Part shown: piece by piece, positions 49,889 through 58,606 of the stretch
Layout: each line of letters begins with the position of its first letter
Position numbering within the stretch: position 1 is the stretch's first letter
Origin: Hadarchaeum sp964343275
GTDB lineage: Archaea; Hadarchaeota; Hadarchaeia; Hadarchaeales; Hadarchaeaceae
DNA length: 60,905 bases
Assembly: GCA_964343275.1 (NCBI GenBank)
Contig: CAYFIY010000002.1
Location: 1 to 60,905, forward strand
Direction: 5' to 3'
Made by a program: the position numbers and the translations under genes
The notes under the pieces: generated by a model
What the model was told of the DNA's origin: nothing
The model's database searches: none
Seen by the model: only the letters and a program-made list of their open reading frames with translations

Positions 49889-51424
49889 GTGATAATGCTG
49901 GATTTTCCAATATTGCTAATATCAGTCCTTATACCATTGGTCTTATCAATACTTTTCCCTTTCTTGGGAAATAAGTCAAAACCGAAGAGATTAGCGATTA
50001 TTAGCTTTATCCTCCTACTCGTGCCTTTAGCCGTAATAACTTTTTTTTCCCTGAACGGTATGATGAGGGAAGGTGTGGTGGACCCATCATTTTTCACCCA
50101 CCAGTTCGTCGGTTCCTTTTCGATGCTCCTCGATCCCTTGAGCGCTCCATTCGTCTTTGGAATAGCTTTAGTTACTGCCATCGTGGCTTTGTTTTCAGCC
50201 CCATACATGGAACATAGAATCAAAGAAATGAAACACGAGGGTCTAGCGCCGCCGTCGATTGGGACCTACTACATGCTTTACACGATGTTCTCGGCGGCAA
50301 TGTTGGGTTTGGTGATGTCGACAAACCTTATCGAATTCTATATTTTTCTAGAGTTATCGCTCATCCCTAGCTTCTTTCTAATTATATGGTATGGTTATGG
50401 GAATCGAACTAGAATAGCCATAATGTATTTGCTTTGGACTCATATAGGTGGGCTGCTTTTCCTTCTTGGAATACTTACCTTGGGTTCATCGGCCGGCACG
50501 TTTGATATTTTGAACATGCAAACCTTGACATTTAACCTTGGGTTAGGGCAGGCCTTGCCGATTGTTGTTGTGCTCATGATAACGATTGGGTTGTTCGTCA
50601 AGATGGCAGTCTTTGGGGTTCACATATGGCTTCCTTACGCACATGCGGAAGCACCGACGCCCGTATCCGCCCTGTTATCTCCCGCATTGATAGGGATATC
50701 GGGCTATGCACTTATCAGAATATCTTATACATTGTTTCCAATTCAGTTCCAAGAAATCTCAATAGTTCTGATGGGGCTCGCTTTGTTGACTATGATTTAC
50801 GGGGGGTTGATGGCTCTCGCTCAGGACGACTTCAAGAGGTTACTGGCCTATTCAAGTATCTCTCAGATGGGGTACATCTTACTAGGGATATCGACTCTCA
50901 CCACCAACGGCGTCACTGGCGGGGTGCTGCATTTTACAACGCATGCTATTGGTAAGTCTGTCCTTTTCATGGTCGCTGGTACACTCATCTTCCAGTTTCG
51001 AGGGTTGAGGAGCATCAGCAAAATGGGTGGCTTGGCATCTAAAGTGCCAATCACGGCGGCGCTAGCTCTCATCGGTTTTCTTTTCTTGGTGGGCATACCC
51101 CCAACCCTCGGCCTGTGGAGTAAGCTCTATATCATTGTAGGGACATTCGATAGGGCCTTAACAATGGGTGGTATTGCCCTCTCCCTAATCTCAATTGGCC
51201 TCATAATTGGGGCAAGCATGACTGCAGCTTACGCATTCTTCACCCTAAAAAAGATATTTCTCGGGAAATTACCGAGTGGGTTAAAAAAAGAACCTGTTCG
51301 CGGATGGTCGAACTTGACCGTGATTATAGCTGTTATGGGAATCAGTGGGGTAATCCTCTTTTTATACCCTGCCGTTTTTATCGATCCGCTTAAAGATTTC
51401 CTCGGTACTACCTTTGGGTGGTGA
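49889..51424 (+). CDS. NuoM/FpoM-like antiporter subunit
   Basis: 511 residues (GTG 49889 or ATG 49895). About 14 helices. NuoM features: SMLLDPLSAPFVFG, FLELSLIPSFFLIIWYG (TM5 Glu), VKMAVFGVHIWLPYAHAEAPTPVSALL (TM7 Lys), MALAQDDFKRLLAYSSISQMG. In sulfane-reductase-type operons this slot is taken by a second MrpD copy (H'); here the sequence is closer to NuoM. One proton/ion-translocating unit. Separated by 78 bases from mrpD, the largest gap within the operon. Confidence 0.9.
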   Translation: MIMLDFPILLISVLIPLVLSILFPFLGNKSKPKRLAIISFILLLVPLAVITFFSLNGMMREGVVDPSFFTHQFVGSFSMLLDPLSAPFVFGIALVTAIVALFSAPYMEHRIKEMKHEGLAPPSIGTYYMLYTMFSAAMLGLVMSTNLIEFYIFLELSLIPSFFLIIWYGYGNRTRIAIMYLLWTHIGGLLFLLGILTLGSSAGTFDILNMQTLTFNLGLGQALPIVVVLMITIGLFVKMAVFGVHIWLPYAHAEAPTPVSALLSPALIGISGYALIRISYTLFPIQFQEISIVLMGLALLTMIYGGLMALAQDDFKRLLAYSSISQMGYILLGISTLTTNGVTGGVLHFTTHAIGKSVLFMVAGTLIFQFRGLRSISKMGGLASKVPITAALALIGFLFLVGIPPTLGLWSKLYIIVGTFDRALTMGGIALSLISIGLIIGASMTAAYAFFTLKKIFLGKLPSGLKKEPVRGWSNLTVIIAVMGISGVILFLYPAVFIDPLKDFLGTTFGW

Positions 51425-51426
51425 AA

Positions 51427-51753
51427 ATGGCGTTTGAATTCTTCGCCGAAGGCCTACCTTATCCCTTGACACTAGTATATTTTTATATTGAGGGTCTTGG
51501 GTTTGCCTTAGCCCTGTTGTATTTTTATTACATCTTCGTAAGTGGCGGGCGGCCGTTTTACTTAGACCTCTTCCGCAAGTTTGAGACTCCCATCATAGAT
51601 CGGGGTTATAACGAAAAAATCGTAAGGGGGACATTTAGATTGAGCCAGATTATCAAAAAAGCCCACAGCGGCGACTTGAGTACTTACTTGTTTTGGATGA
51701 TTTGCGGTTCCGTTCTTGTCCTGCTTTGGATGATAATCCAATTATGGTTTTAA
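51427..51753 (+). CDS. Stand-alone NuoL C-terminal-domain-like protein, copy 1
   Basis: 108 residues from ATG 51427 (GGTGGTGA upstream). Two transmembrane helices flank an amphipathic part: YFYIEGLGFALALLYFYYIF, GGRPFYLDLFRKFETPI and a final LFWMICGSVLVLLWMIIQL. It shares YFYIEGLGFAxAL, PFYxxL and the FET-I-DxGYN stretch with the protein at 56745, which in turn resembles the last part of NuoL. It probably supplies the lateral helix/anchor for the antiporter next to it. Confidence 0.65.
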   Translation: MAFEFFAEGLPYPLTLVYFYIEGLGFALALLYFYYIFVSGGRPFYLDLFRKFETPIIDRGYNEKIVRGTFRLSQIIKKAHSGDLSTYLFWMICGSVLVLLWMIIQLWF

Positions 51754-51764
51754 CGATATGGTGT

Positions 51765-51866
51765 GTGCGTGAAGTGAAGGATGAATATAGAACAAGTCGG
51801 CTTTTGGCAATGATGGGTGAGGATCTAATCAAACTCCTTGCCATCAAACGGTTTTTGGTGTTGTAA
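51765..51866 (+). CDS. Possible 33-residue ORF before nuoA
   Basis: GTG 51765 opens MREVKDEYRTSRLLAMMGE and ends KRFLVL with TAA overlapping the nuoA ATG (TAATG), the same coupling used across the operon. No ribosome-binding site and no known family. It may be incidental. Confidence 0.3.
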   Translation: MREVKDEYRTSRLLAMMGEDLIKLLAIKRFLVL

Positions 51867-52294
51867 TGATTGAGCTTTTTTCCGTCAGCCAAAACGTGCA
51901 ATCTTCATCTATAGTCCCCAGCTCTGTTTTAGTGACTATTGTCTTGGCCCTGATGCTACCAATTATAGGTCTGGTGATAGCCTTCGTCGCTGGGAGGGTA
52001 TTAACATCCAGGAACCCAAGCCGAGAAAAATTTGCGAGGTTCGAAGCAGGAAATCCTCCATTCGGTAAGGCGAGAGGGCTCTTCCCAATGCAGTACTACC
52101 CCTACCTCATCATTTTTCTGACAGTGGAACCTTTGGCGATATATCTTTTTCTCATCATGATGACGCTCCATGCGCTGCCCGTTATGGTAGCCCTTCTTTT
52201 CGCAGGCTTGAGCCTTGTCCTTGCGATACCTCTCATATTCGCTCTCGGCTCCGCTAGGAGGTTAGACCTTTGGGTCACAACAAAAAAGGAGTAA
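51866..52294 (+). CDS. nuoA: NuoA/FpoA-like complex I subunit
   Basis: 142 residues, three helices. The family segment reads REKFARFEAGNPPFGKARG then FPMQYYPYLIIFLTVEPLAIY; the usual YECG loop is FEAG, lacking the cysteine, and the acidic residue of the second helix is kept (VEP). Membrane subunit near the quinone cavity. Its last 25 bases overlap nuoB. Confidence 0.88.
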   Translation: MIELFSVSQNVQSSSIVPSSVLVTIVLALMLPIIGLVIAFVAGRVLTSRNPSREKFARFEAGNPPFGKARGLFPMQYYPYLIIFLTVEPLAIYLFLIMMTLHALPVMVALLFAGLSLVLAIPLIFALGSARRLDLWVTTKKE

Positions 52295-52845
52295 CCTCGC
52301 TAAGCAACCTAGAGGAAGCTACCAGAAAGGTTGGAATCCAGCTAGCCGACACGATACCAATAAAGACCATTAGAAACTGGGCAATCTCATTTTCCCTATG
52401 GCCGGTGCACCTAATGACTGCCTGCTGTGGGGCGGAATTCGCCGCGGCCGCTTGCCCGAGATTTGACATAGAAAGACTCGGTGTGCTTCCCTGGGTCTCT
52501 TCCAGGCAGACTAACGTCCTCGTCGTAGAGGGTACATTGACTAGAAAAATGGCGAAGGCGGCCAAAATTGTATACAGGCAGATGCCGGAGCCTAAGTTCG
52601 TCATAGCAATGGGCTCCTGCGCATTGGATGGCGGGATATTCTGGAACAGCTATAATATAGTTAAGCCAAAGGACGTGCTGCCAGTGGACATCTTTATACC
52701 CGGCTGCCCTCCTAGACCCGAGGCAGTCATTAGGGCATTCATGCAGCTCCGGGAGAAAATCAAGAGGAAGCTAAAGTATAAAATGGAAAAGAAAAAGAGA
52801 TCCAGAAATAGAGCCCAACGACGAAAGGTTTCGAGGAGAGTTTGA
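52270..52845 (+). CDS. nuoB: NuoB/FpoB-like subunit (cluster N2)
   Basis: 191 residues. N2 ligands visible: LMTACCGAEFAAAAC (adjacent cysteines), AMGSCALDGG and IFIPGCPPRPEAV. Start TTG 52270 is preceded by AGGAGGT (52255-52261) at 8-base spacing inside nuoA. C-terminal tail is very basic (KRSRNRAQRRK). Last FeS centre before quinone or other membrane acceptor. Confidence 0.94.
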   Translation: MGHNKKGVTSLSNLEEATRKVGIQLADTIPIKTIRNWAISFSLWPVHLMTACCGAEFAAAACPRFDIERLGVLPWVSSRQTNVLVVEGTLTRKMAKAAKIVYRQMPEPKFVIAMGSCALDGGIFWNSYNIVKPKDVLPVDIFIPGCPPRPEAVIRAFMQLREKIKRKLKYKMEKKKRSRNRAQRRKVSRRV

Positions 52846-53240
52846 TGGAGCGCCTCCTGAGGATTGCTCCAGACTCCCTGAAGTCTGTTGCTGAGGAACT
52901 TAAGACAGAGGGCTTTGACCACGTCAAGTCCCTCACGGGATTGGATAGACCCGAAGATAAGCTTATCGAGCTCGTTTACCACATATCATCCTATTTGAGC
53001 TCATCCCTCCAAGGAAAGATCGTCGAGGTGAGGACTGAGGTCAATCGGTCAAGGCCGACAATAATTTCCATATCGGACGTATTTCCAAGTTGTAGGTACA
53101 TGGAGCTGGAGACAAGGGATCTCCTTGGCGTGAAATTTGAGGGTAATGAGAAACCAGATCCTTTTATTCTTCCAAAGGAGCTGAGGAATACTTGTCCATT
53201 GAGAAAGGACTATAAAATTCCCGAAGAAGGGGTGGAGTAA
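52845..53240 (+). CDS. nuoC: NuoC/FpoC-like subunit
   Basis: 131 residues, short for the family. Characteristic ISDVFPSCRYMELETRDLLGV then FEGNEKPDPFILPKEL. ATG 52845 overlaps the nuoB TGA (TGATG). Stalk subunit without cofactors, paired with NuoD. Confidence 0.9.
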   Translation: MERLLRIAPDSLKSVAEELKTEGFDHVKSLTGLDRPEDKLIELVYHISSYLSSSLQGKIVEVRTEVNRSRPTIISISDVFPSCRYMELETRDLLGVKFEGNEKPDPFILPKELRNTCPLRKDYKIPEEGVE

Positions 53241-54371
53241 GTGCGAAAGAACTTGAACTATGGGCGAGCGGACACATTAACTCTTTTTATAGGACCCCAG
53301 CACCCGGGCTCAGGTCACCTCCGTCTTATTGTCGAGATCGATGGCGACGTAATACTCGGAATCAAACCAGACATCGGTTGGGTTCACAGGGCAGTGGAAA
53401 AGATAGCCGAAACAAAAAAATACGTGCAGGTCATCCCTCTCGTAGAGAGGCCTTCTATCATTGATTCAGCAAATATAAACTTAGGTTATGTTCGGGCGCT
53501 CGAGAGACTTTTAGGGGTGGAGGTCCCTGATCGAGCGAGATACATTAGGACGATCATGTGTGAGCTGAATCGAATAGCTAGCCATCTTTATGGGATCGGT
53601 ATTTTTGGCAATATGATCGGAACATCAACTGTTTTTATGTGGTCATTTGGAGACAGAGAGGTAATTATTGAACTGATGCAAGAACTTACTGGTGCCAGGA
53701 TCACACACTCGTTCTTCTTACCTGGTGGTGTTAGGGGGAATCTACCGGAAGGTTTTGAAGAGAAGCTAGAGAACGGTCTAAGATATATTGAAAACCGAAT
53801 ACCGGAGTATAGAAACCTCTTTTTTGAAAACCCTGTGACAATGAGCAGGCTAATGGGCGTCGGCACCCTCGATAAACGCAAGGTGGTTGAGATAGGTCTA
53901 ACCGGACCCAACTTAAGAGCCTCAGGTGTGGAGTACGACGCGAGGATTACCGGCGAGTACGGGGCTTATAATGACTTAAAATTCAAACCCGTGACACGGC
54001 CCAACGGAGATTGCTATGCAAGATTGATGGTTAGGTTCGACGAGATAAAAGAAAGTATTGGACTGTTAAGAAAATCGATGAGTAAAATGCCGCATGGTCC
54101 GATCATGCACGAGAGCAAAAAAGGGATGGCAAGACAACTACTAATGAAGGTTCCAGAGGGGGAAGCATTTTCGAGAGTAGAGTGCGGTAGGGGTGAGCTT
54201 ACTTTCTTCGTCATCAGTAAGGGTGGAGATAAACCCCATCGTGTAAGGATGATGACCCCTTCCTTCCGGAATCTTAGTGGCTTCGAAAATGCTCTGATTG
54301 GTCATAGACTTGCGGATATACCTGCCGTTTACGGAAGTCTCGATTATTTTCCACCGGAGGCTGATAGGTGA
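53241..54371 (+). CDS. nuoD: NuoD/FpoD-like 49-kDa subunit, no nickel site
   Basis: 376 residues. GPQHPGSGHLRLIVEIDGD with the histidine loop, GWVHRAVEKIAE, MCELNRIASHLYGIG, LPGGVRGNLPE, and C-terminal DIPAVYGSLDYFPPEADR. The CxxC pairs that bind NiFe in hydrogenases are absent at both ends, so this is a quinone/phenazine-type reductase core, not a hydrogenase or one of the MBS type with a retained cysteine pair. GTG start directly after the nuoC stop. Confidence 0.95.
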   Translation: MRKNLNYGRADTLTLFIGPQHPGSGHLRLIVEIDGDVILGIKPDIGWVHRAVEKIAETKKYVQVIPLVERPSIIDSANINLGYVRALERLLGVEVPDRARYIRTIMCELNRIASHLYGIGIFGNMIGTSTVFMWSFGDREVIIELMQELTGARITHSFFLPGGVRGNLPEGFEEKLENGLRYIENRIPEYRNLFFENPVTMSRLMGVGTLDKRKVVEIGLTGPNLRASGVEYDARITGEYGAYNDLKFKPVTRPNGDCYARLMVRFDEIKESIGLLRKSMSKMPHGPIMHESKKGMARQLLMKVPEGEAFSRVECGRGELTFFVISKGGDKPHRVRMMTPSFRNLSGFENALIGHRLADIPAVYGSLDYFPPEADR

Positions 54372-55399
54372 TGACGAACATCCTGACTTGGCCCATTGAT
54401 CTCATTTTCCAACCCGGAGTCTTCATCACCGCTATTTATCCAGGATTAGCTGTACTTACTTTGACTTTGGCAGGAATCATATGGTTTGAAAGGAAAGTTA
54501 CTGCAAAGGTTCAGAGACGTTATGGCCCTCTTTACATTGCACGAAAATTGGGAGGATTTCCACAGCTCATAGCTGACGGAATAAAATTTATTTTTTCTGA
54601 ACAGATAATACCTAAGAAAGTTGACAAGCTAGTCTTCATATTTGGTCCAATTCTCCTCTTCACGTTTTCCGTCCTCCCCGTGATTGGAATCCCGCTCTCG
54701 CCTAGCTATGCAGCAATTTTTAGCGATCTTAGCCTCCTGTTGGTGCTGGCTCTCATTACTCTCAGTCCAATGATCCTCATCATGTTAGCTTGGAGTAGCA
54801 ACAACAAGTTCTCCCTCATCGGCGGTCTCAGAGACGGGTACATTATGTTATCTTACGAGGTCTCAATAATTCTATCGCTCTTGGCTATGGCGGCTCTGTA
54901 TAACTCTCTTGACCTAATAGAAATCTCCCAAGCGCAGAAGGGGGTGTGGGGCATCTTCCTAAACCCCATAGCCGCTCTAACCTATTTTATCGCAGCTCTC
55001 ATCGCTACTGGAAAGTTCCCATTTGAAATATCCGAAGCTGAGACCGAAATAGTGGCCGGTTGGGCGACCGAATACAGCAGTTCTCTTTACATAATGAACA
55101 TGGGGACATCCTATGTCAGAGCGTACGTGATGGCTCATCTTTTTGTGATTGTATTTCTGGGAGGTTGGAATCCAATCCCTAATTTCATGCTCGCAATTGG
55201 GCCTTTGCCCGGGCTCATGATTTTCGTGAAGAGTATGGTGGTGTTATGTCTTATGGTGCTGCTTCGGTCTATCTACCCTAGATTTAGGGTTGACCAAGGA
55301 GTGAGGATAGGATGGCACAAGCTTTTTGTACTTTCCATGGCAGCTATAGCTTTATCAGTCATACTCGTTGTAGCTGGACTTTGGGGGCAGATAACATGA
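54371..55399 (+). CDS. nuoH: NuoH/FpoH-like membrane subunit
   Basis: 342 residues, eight helices. WFERKVTAKVQRRYGP, FPQLIADGIKFIFSEQ, LLSYEVSIILSL and FPFEISEAETEIVAGWATEYSS match the E-channel and quinone-site residues. ATG 54371 overlaps the nuoD stop (TGATG); end overlaps nuoI (ATGA). Confidence 0.95.
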   Translation: MTNILTWPIDLIFQPGVFITAIYPGLAVLTLTLAGIIWFERKVTAKVQRRYGPLYIARKLGGFPQLIADGIKFIFSEQIIPKKVDKLVFIFGPILLFTFSVLPVIGIPLSPSYAAIFSDLSLLLVLALITLSPMILIMLAWSSNNKFSLIGGLRDGYIMLSYEVSIILSLLAMAALYNSLDLIEISQAQKGVWGIFLNPIAALTYFIAALIATGKFPFEISEAETEIVAGWATEYSSSLYIMNMGTSYVRAYVMAHLFVIVFLGGWNPIPNFMLAIGPLPGLMIFVKSMVVLCLMVLLRSIYPRFRVDQGVRIGWHKLFVLSMAAIALSVILVVAGLWGQIT

Positions 55400-55947
55400 T
55401 GGAAAGTAAAGTGGTTAAACACTTGAGGGCAATCAGCACAGGCATAAAGAACCTATTCTCAAATCGTCTTACATGCCCATATCCGGATGCTAGGCAGATG
55501 GTTAGTGATCTATACAGAGGTATGATAGTATGGGATAATGATAAATGTACATCCTGCATGTTGTGCGCTAAGTCATGTCCCGCGAACGCCATAAAGATGT
55601 ACATGTGTGATGGGAAGAAATCACCAGGGTTGGATTATGCTAGATGCGTGTTTTGCGGATTCTGTGTGGATATTTGCCCAGTAAAGGCGCTTGAGCATAC
55701 TAGCCTCCACGACGTTGCATATTTAGATTACGATGAAAACATGTTCCTTCCTAAAAAGTTCATGGAAGGTGGTAATGATCCCTATCGTGTACCAGGCGGA
55801 GTCGTGGCGGTCAGAATAGATGAGAAAAAGGGGCTGCTTTACGGATCAAAAGCTGAAACGCCAAAGCTGGAAAAAAGAGGAGGGAAAGCTCCAGAAACTG
55901 CGTTAAAATCTGATGCTGGACTAGCACAAAATGAGGGAATAAAATGA
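55396..55947 (+). CDS. nuoI: NuoI/FpoI-like ferredoxin subunit
   Basis: 183 residues from ATG 55396. Two [4Fe-4S] motifs, CTSCMLCAKSCP and CVFCGFCVDICP, with the NuoI-type N-terminal helix (AISTGIKNLFSNRLT). It is the electron entry for the module; as no NuoEFG or FpoF gene is here, ferredoxin or another small carrier is the likely donor. The C-terminal 30 residues are a variable tail. Confidence 0.94.
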   Translation: MMESKVVKHLRAISTGIKNLFSNRLTCPYPDARQMVSDLYRGMIVWDNDKCTSCMLCAKSCPANAIKMYMCDGKKSPGLDYARCVFCGFCVDICPVKALEHTSLHDVAYLDYDENMFLPKKFMEGGNDPYRVPGGVVAVRIDEKKGLLYGSKAETPKLEKRGGKAPETALKSDAGLAQNEGIK

Positions 55948-56420
55948 TTGACATAATAATTTTTTCTATCTTTGGAATATTAGCAATAGCCTTTTCCATA
56001 TTGGTTGTCGAGCATCGCTCTCTAGTGTATAGTGCTATTTCTCTTGGGTTTTTGGGAATAGCGAATGCAGTTTTGTTTGCGTTCGTGGGTTTTACATTTA
56101 TTGCGCTGTTCCACTTAGCTGTTTACGTAGGGGCAGGTGTTATCTTCATCCTTTTTTCAGTAACGATGTTTAAAACCAGCCCAACTGTGGAGCCACGGTT
56201 GAAGAGAATTATCTTTATAATAGTACCTCTGATCACCATATGCCTCGCTGCTATCTTCTGGTCCTACTCAGATATCCCACTGTTCGTCCAATCGATTTCA
56301 TACCGGGAGCTCGCTATAACCTTCACCCAGGATTACTGGTTACCTTTTATAGTGGTAATCATTGCCCTAGTGACAACATTGATAGAGGGCATCACCTTAG
56401 CTCGAAGGGAGATCAATTGA
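55944..56420 (+). CDS. nuoJ: NuoJ/FpoJ-like membrane subunit
   Basis: 158 residues, five helices. LVVEHRSLVYSAISLGFLGI, GFTFIALFHLAVYVGAGVIFILF with the conserved glycine-rich helix (YVGAGVIF; NuoJ usually YAGA). ATGA overlap with nuoI. In Fpo this subunit is often split in two; here it is a single gene. Confidence 0.9.
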   Translation: MIDIIIFSIFGILAIAFSILVVEHRSLVYSAISLGFLGIANAVLFAFVGFTFIALFHLAVYVGAGVIFILFSVTMFKTSPTVEPRLKRIIFIIVPLITICLAAIFWSYSDIPLFVQSISYRELAITFTQDYWLPFIVVIIALVTTLIEGITLARREIN

Positions 56421-56421
56421 A

Positions 56422-56748
56422 ATGCTGAACTACTTCCTTTTTTTAGTAATTGCGTTCGCAATGTTAGGAATAGGAACCTACGGCTTGCTGTCCAAAAGAA
56501 ATATGATAAGGATGTTGCTTTCCGCCGAGGTCATGTTCAATTCGGCGCTTCTCACGCTGTTGGTCCTAGCAGCAACTGCCGGGCCCATTCAAGGTGGAGT
56601 GTTGGCCCTGATAGCCATAGGGGTATCGGCGACGGAGATAGGCGTCATGATCTCAGTTGGTATACTTTTCTTTAAGACCAAGAGGGATATTGACGTGTAC
56701 ACGTTGAGCGGAACGAAAAAACAAAAATTGGGGAGACGAAAGCCATGA
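56422..56748 (+). CDS. nuoK: NuoK/FpoK-like membrane subunit
   Basis: 108 residues, three helices: AMLGIGTYGLLSKRNMIRML, LSAEVMFNSALLTLLVL with the proton-path glutamate, and AIGVSATEIGVMISVGILFF with the second glutamate. A second NuoK-type protein besides MrpC. TGA overlaps the next ATG. Confidence 0.93.
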   Translation: MLNYFLFLVIAFAMLGIGTYGLLSKRNMIRMLLSAEVMFNSALLTLLVLAATAGPIQGGVLALIAIGVSATEIGVMISVGILFFKTKRDIDVYTLSGTKKQKLGRRKP

Positions 56749-57188
56749 TGGAGCTAAACCTCATAATGCCGGTCATGGTCTCTCTGAGCACTGTCGCTGG
56801 TACTGCGTCATCTTCCGTACCACTTATCTATTGGTTCTACATTGAGGGTCTTGGCTTTGCTATTGCGCTGGTATATTTTTATCACATTTTTGTTAAGAAA
56901 GGACAGCCGTTCTACGATACACTATCCAAGTTGGTTGACCGCGCCATCATAGATGACTTCTATCACAAATATTTACCCCGAGCAGTGGAATCGACTTATA
57001 AAAAAATATTCAATCGTTTCGAAACTCAGATTGTAGACGTAGGGTACAACGTAAAATTAGTCGAATGGATTCTGGAGTTGGGCCGCATATTCAGGAGAAT
57101 ACAAACAGGGAAGATTAACCATTACTTGACAGCTTTTATACTCGGTACAATTATTTTAGCCATAATAATTTTTGGGTCGATGCTGTGA
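56745..57188 (+). CDS. Stand-alone NuoL C-terminal-domain-like protein, copy 2
   Basis: 147 residues. One helix (YWFYIEGLGFAIALVYFYHI), then a long amphipathic region PFYDTLSKLVDRAIIDDFYH with FNRFETQIVDVGYN, then GRIFRRIQTGKINHYL and a last helix (AFILGTIILAIIIFG). The end matches the NuoL tail, where the lateral helix is followed by an RxxQTGxxxxY motif and the last helix. The NuoL channel core is missing, so this is a split or reduced NuoL. Paralogue of the protein at 51427; it sits where nuoL is expected, between nuoK and nuoN. Confidence 0.75.
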   Translation: MMELNLIMPVMVSLSTVAGTASSSVPLIYWFYIEGLGFAIALVYFYHIFVKKGQPFYDTLSKLVDRAIIDDFYHKYLPRAVESTYKKIFNRFETQIVDVGYNVKLVEWILELGRIFRRIQTGKINHYLTAFILGTIILAIIIFGSML

Positions 57189-58606
57189 TGGAAGTATTTT
57201 TTGGTCTGCTTAGTTTAATTCTAATCGGGGTAGGGATTCTTTCGCCCACTCTCGACTACACCATCCTGAAGGGCAGGAAATTTGTCTCTCCGTGGATGAC
57301 AATAGCAGTACTCCTTCTTTCAGGCGTTATTTTGGCTTATCTGGGCGCAGTGAGTATTGGCCAACCAACAGTAGCCATCTTCGGAGGCCTAATGAAAGTT
57401 GGTTTTTTTGAAATTTTTCTTTCACTCCTCACAACGCTTGGAGCCGTGTTTGTTGCAGTGGCTTCCCTTATGGGGGTAAAAAATTGGGGGACATCCCCTA
57501 GTTTTTACTCTCTCCTGACCATCGCCGTTGTGGGTGCTTACTATCTAATCGCTGCACATGACTTCGTGTTGTTATTCGGGACATGGGCATTGGTGTCGGT
57601 GATTTCCTACGTGATGGTTGGAATTAAAAAAGATGATAGTTCTGTAGAGGGAGCGGTGAAATACTCGTTGATGGGTATACTCGCTTCGGTCTTAATCCTG
57701 TACGCTATCGCGATGGCTTATAGCCTGACTGGTTCAACGGACGTGGGCATGATTTCCAATATCTCATTGGGTGCCGAGAAACCTATCATAGTAGTGACTT
57801 CGTTGTTCTTCGTTTCGGCATTCGGCTTCAAGATAGGAATAGTGCCGTTCCACGGATGGCTCCCAGATATTTATGGCAGGGTACACCCGATGCTCGTCGC
57901 TTTTCTAACTGGAGTGGTATCGGTTTCGATTGGAGGGGTTTTGATAAAAATACTTTACCCCTTTGCCCCGCTTCTTGGGAGCCAATGGCCTCTATTGATC
58001 GGCTTGCTTTCAGTTTTCACGATGACGTTCGGAAATATCGTGGCATTGCTGCAAAAAAATCTTCAGATGATGATGGCCTACAGCAGCATTGCCCACATGG
58101 GCTACATACTAGTCGGAGTGGCAGCTGCGTTGAGCTCCAGTAAGGAACTTGCCGTTCAAGGGATAGGACTTCACTTTACAACTTACATTTTGGGGAGCGT
58201 TGGGATGTTTGTCTTCTTAGCGTTGTTGCTCAGGAAGGGGATGAGCCTTCAAATGATAGACTTGAAAGGGTTAGGAAGGAGGATGCCGATAGTGTCCATC
58301 GCAATATTGCTAATTCTCTTGAGCTTTATGGGGGTCCCCCCGTTGATTGGCTTCTGGAGCAAATTTTACCTCTTCACGTCGATAATCGCTGTTAGCCCGT
58401 GGCTCGCCCTTGCCGCGATAATCAACAGTGGGATATCCTTGGGATACTACATCCAGCCCATAAGGTACATGTTTTTCGGAGGAGGTTCAAAACTAGCGGA
58501 AGAGAGGCTCAGAGATCCAGATACTGCTATTGTCGTCCTGGTCGCGGTATTAACGATTGTTGCAGGCTTCCTACTTCCATCCATTGCAGCATATTTAGTA
58601 ATTTGA
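57188..58606 (+). CDS. nuoN: NuoN/FpoN-like antiporter subunit
   Basis: 472 residues, about 14 helices. LIAAHDFVLLFGTWALVSVISYV, FKIGIVPFHGWLPDIYGRVHP (TM7 Lys), ALLQKNLQMMMAYSSIAHMGYI and GVPPLIGFWSKFYL are NuoN-like. The acidic TM5 residue (usually E) appears as TWALVS, so its proton path may be altered. Last gene of the operon; ATG 57188 overlaps the preceding TGA. Confidence 0.9.
   Translation: MEVFFGLLSLILIGVGILSPTLDYTILKGRKFVSPWMTIAVLLLSGVILAYLGAVSIGQPTVAIFGGLMKVGFFEIFLSLLTTLGAVFVAVASLMGVKNWGTSPSFYSLLTIAVVGAYYLIAAHDFVLLFGTWALVSVISYVMVGIKKDDSSVEGAVKYSLMGILASVLILYAIAMAYSLTGSTDVGMISNISLGAEKPIIVVTSLFFVSAFGFKIGIVPFHGWLPDIYGRVHPMLVAFLTGVVSVSIGGVLIKILYPFAPLLGSQWPLLIGLLSVFTMTFGNIVALLQKNLQMMMAYSSIAHMGYILVGVAAALSSSKELAVQGIGLHFTTYILGSVGMFVFLALLLRKGMSLQMIDLKGLGRRMPIVSIAILLILLSFMGVPPLIGFWSKFYLFTSIIAVSPWLALAAIINSGISLGYYIQPIRYMFFGGGSKLAEERLRDPDTAIVVLVAVLTIVAGFLLPSIAAYLVI

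Noticed and set aside
53241..54371. Large subunit of a NiFe hydrogenase
   Set aside because: Both CxxC nickel-binding pairs are absent; the sequence follows the NuoD/FpoD pattern.
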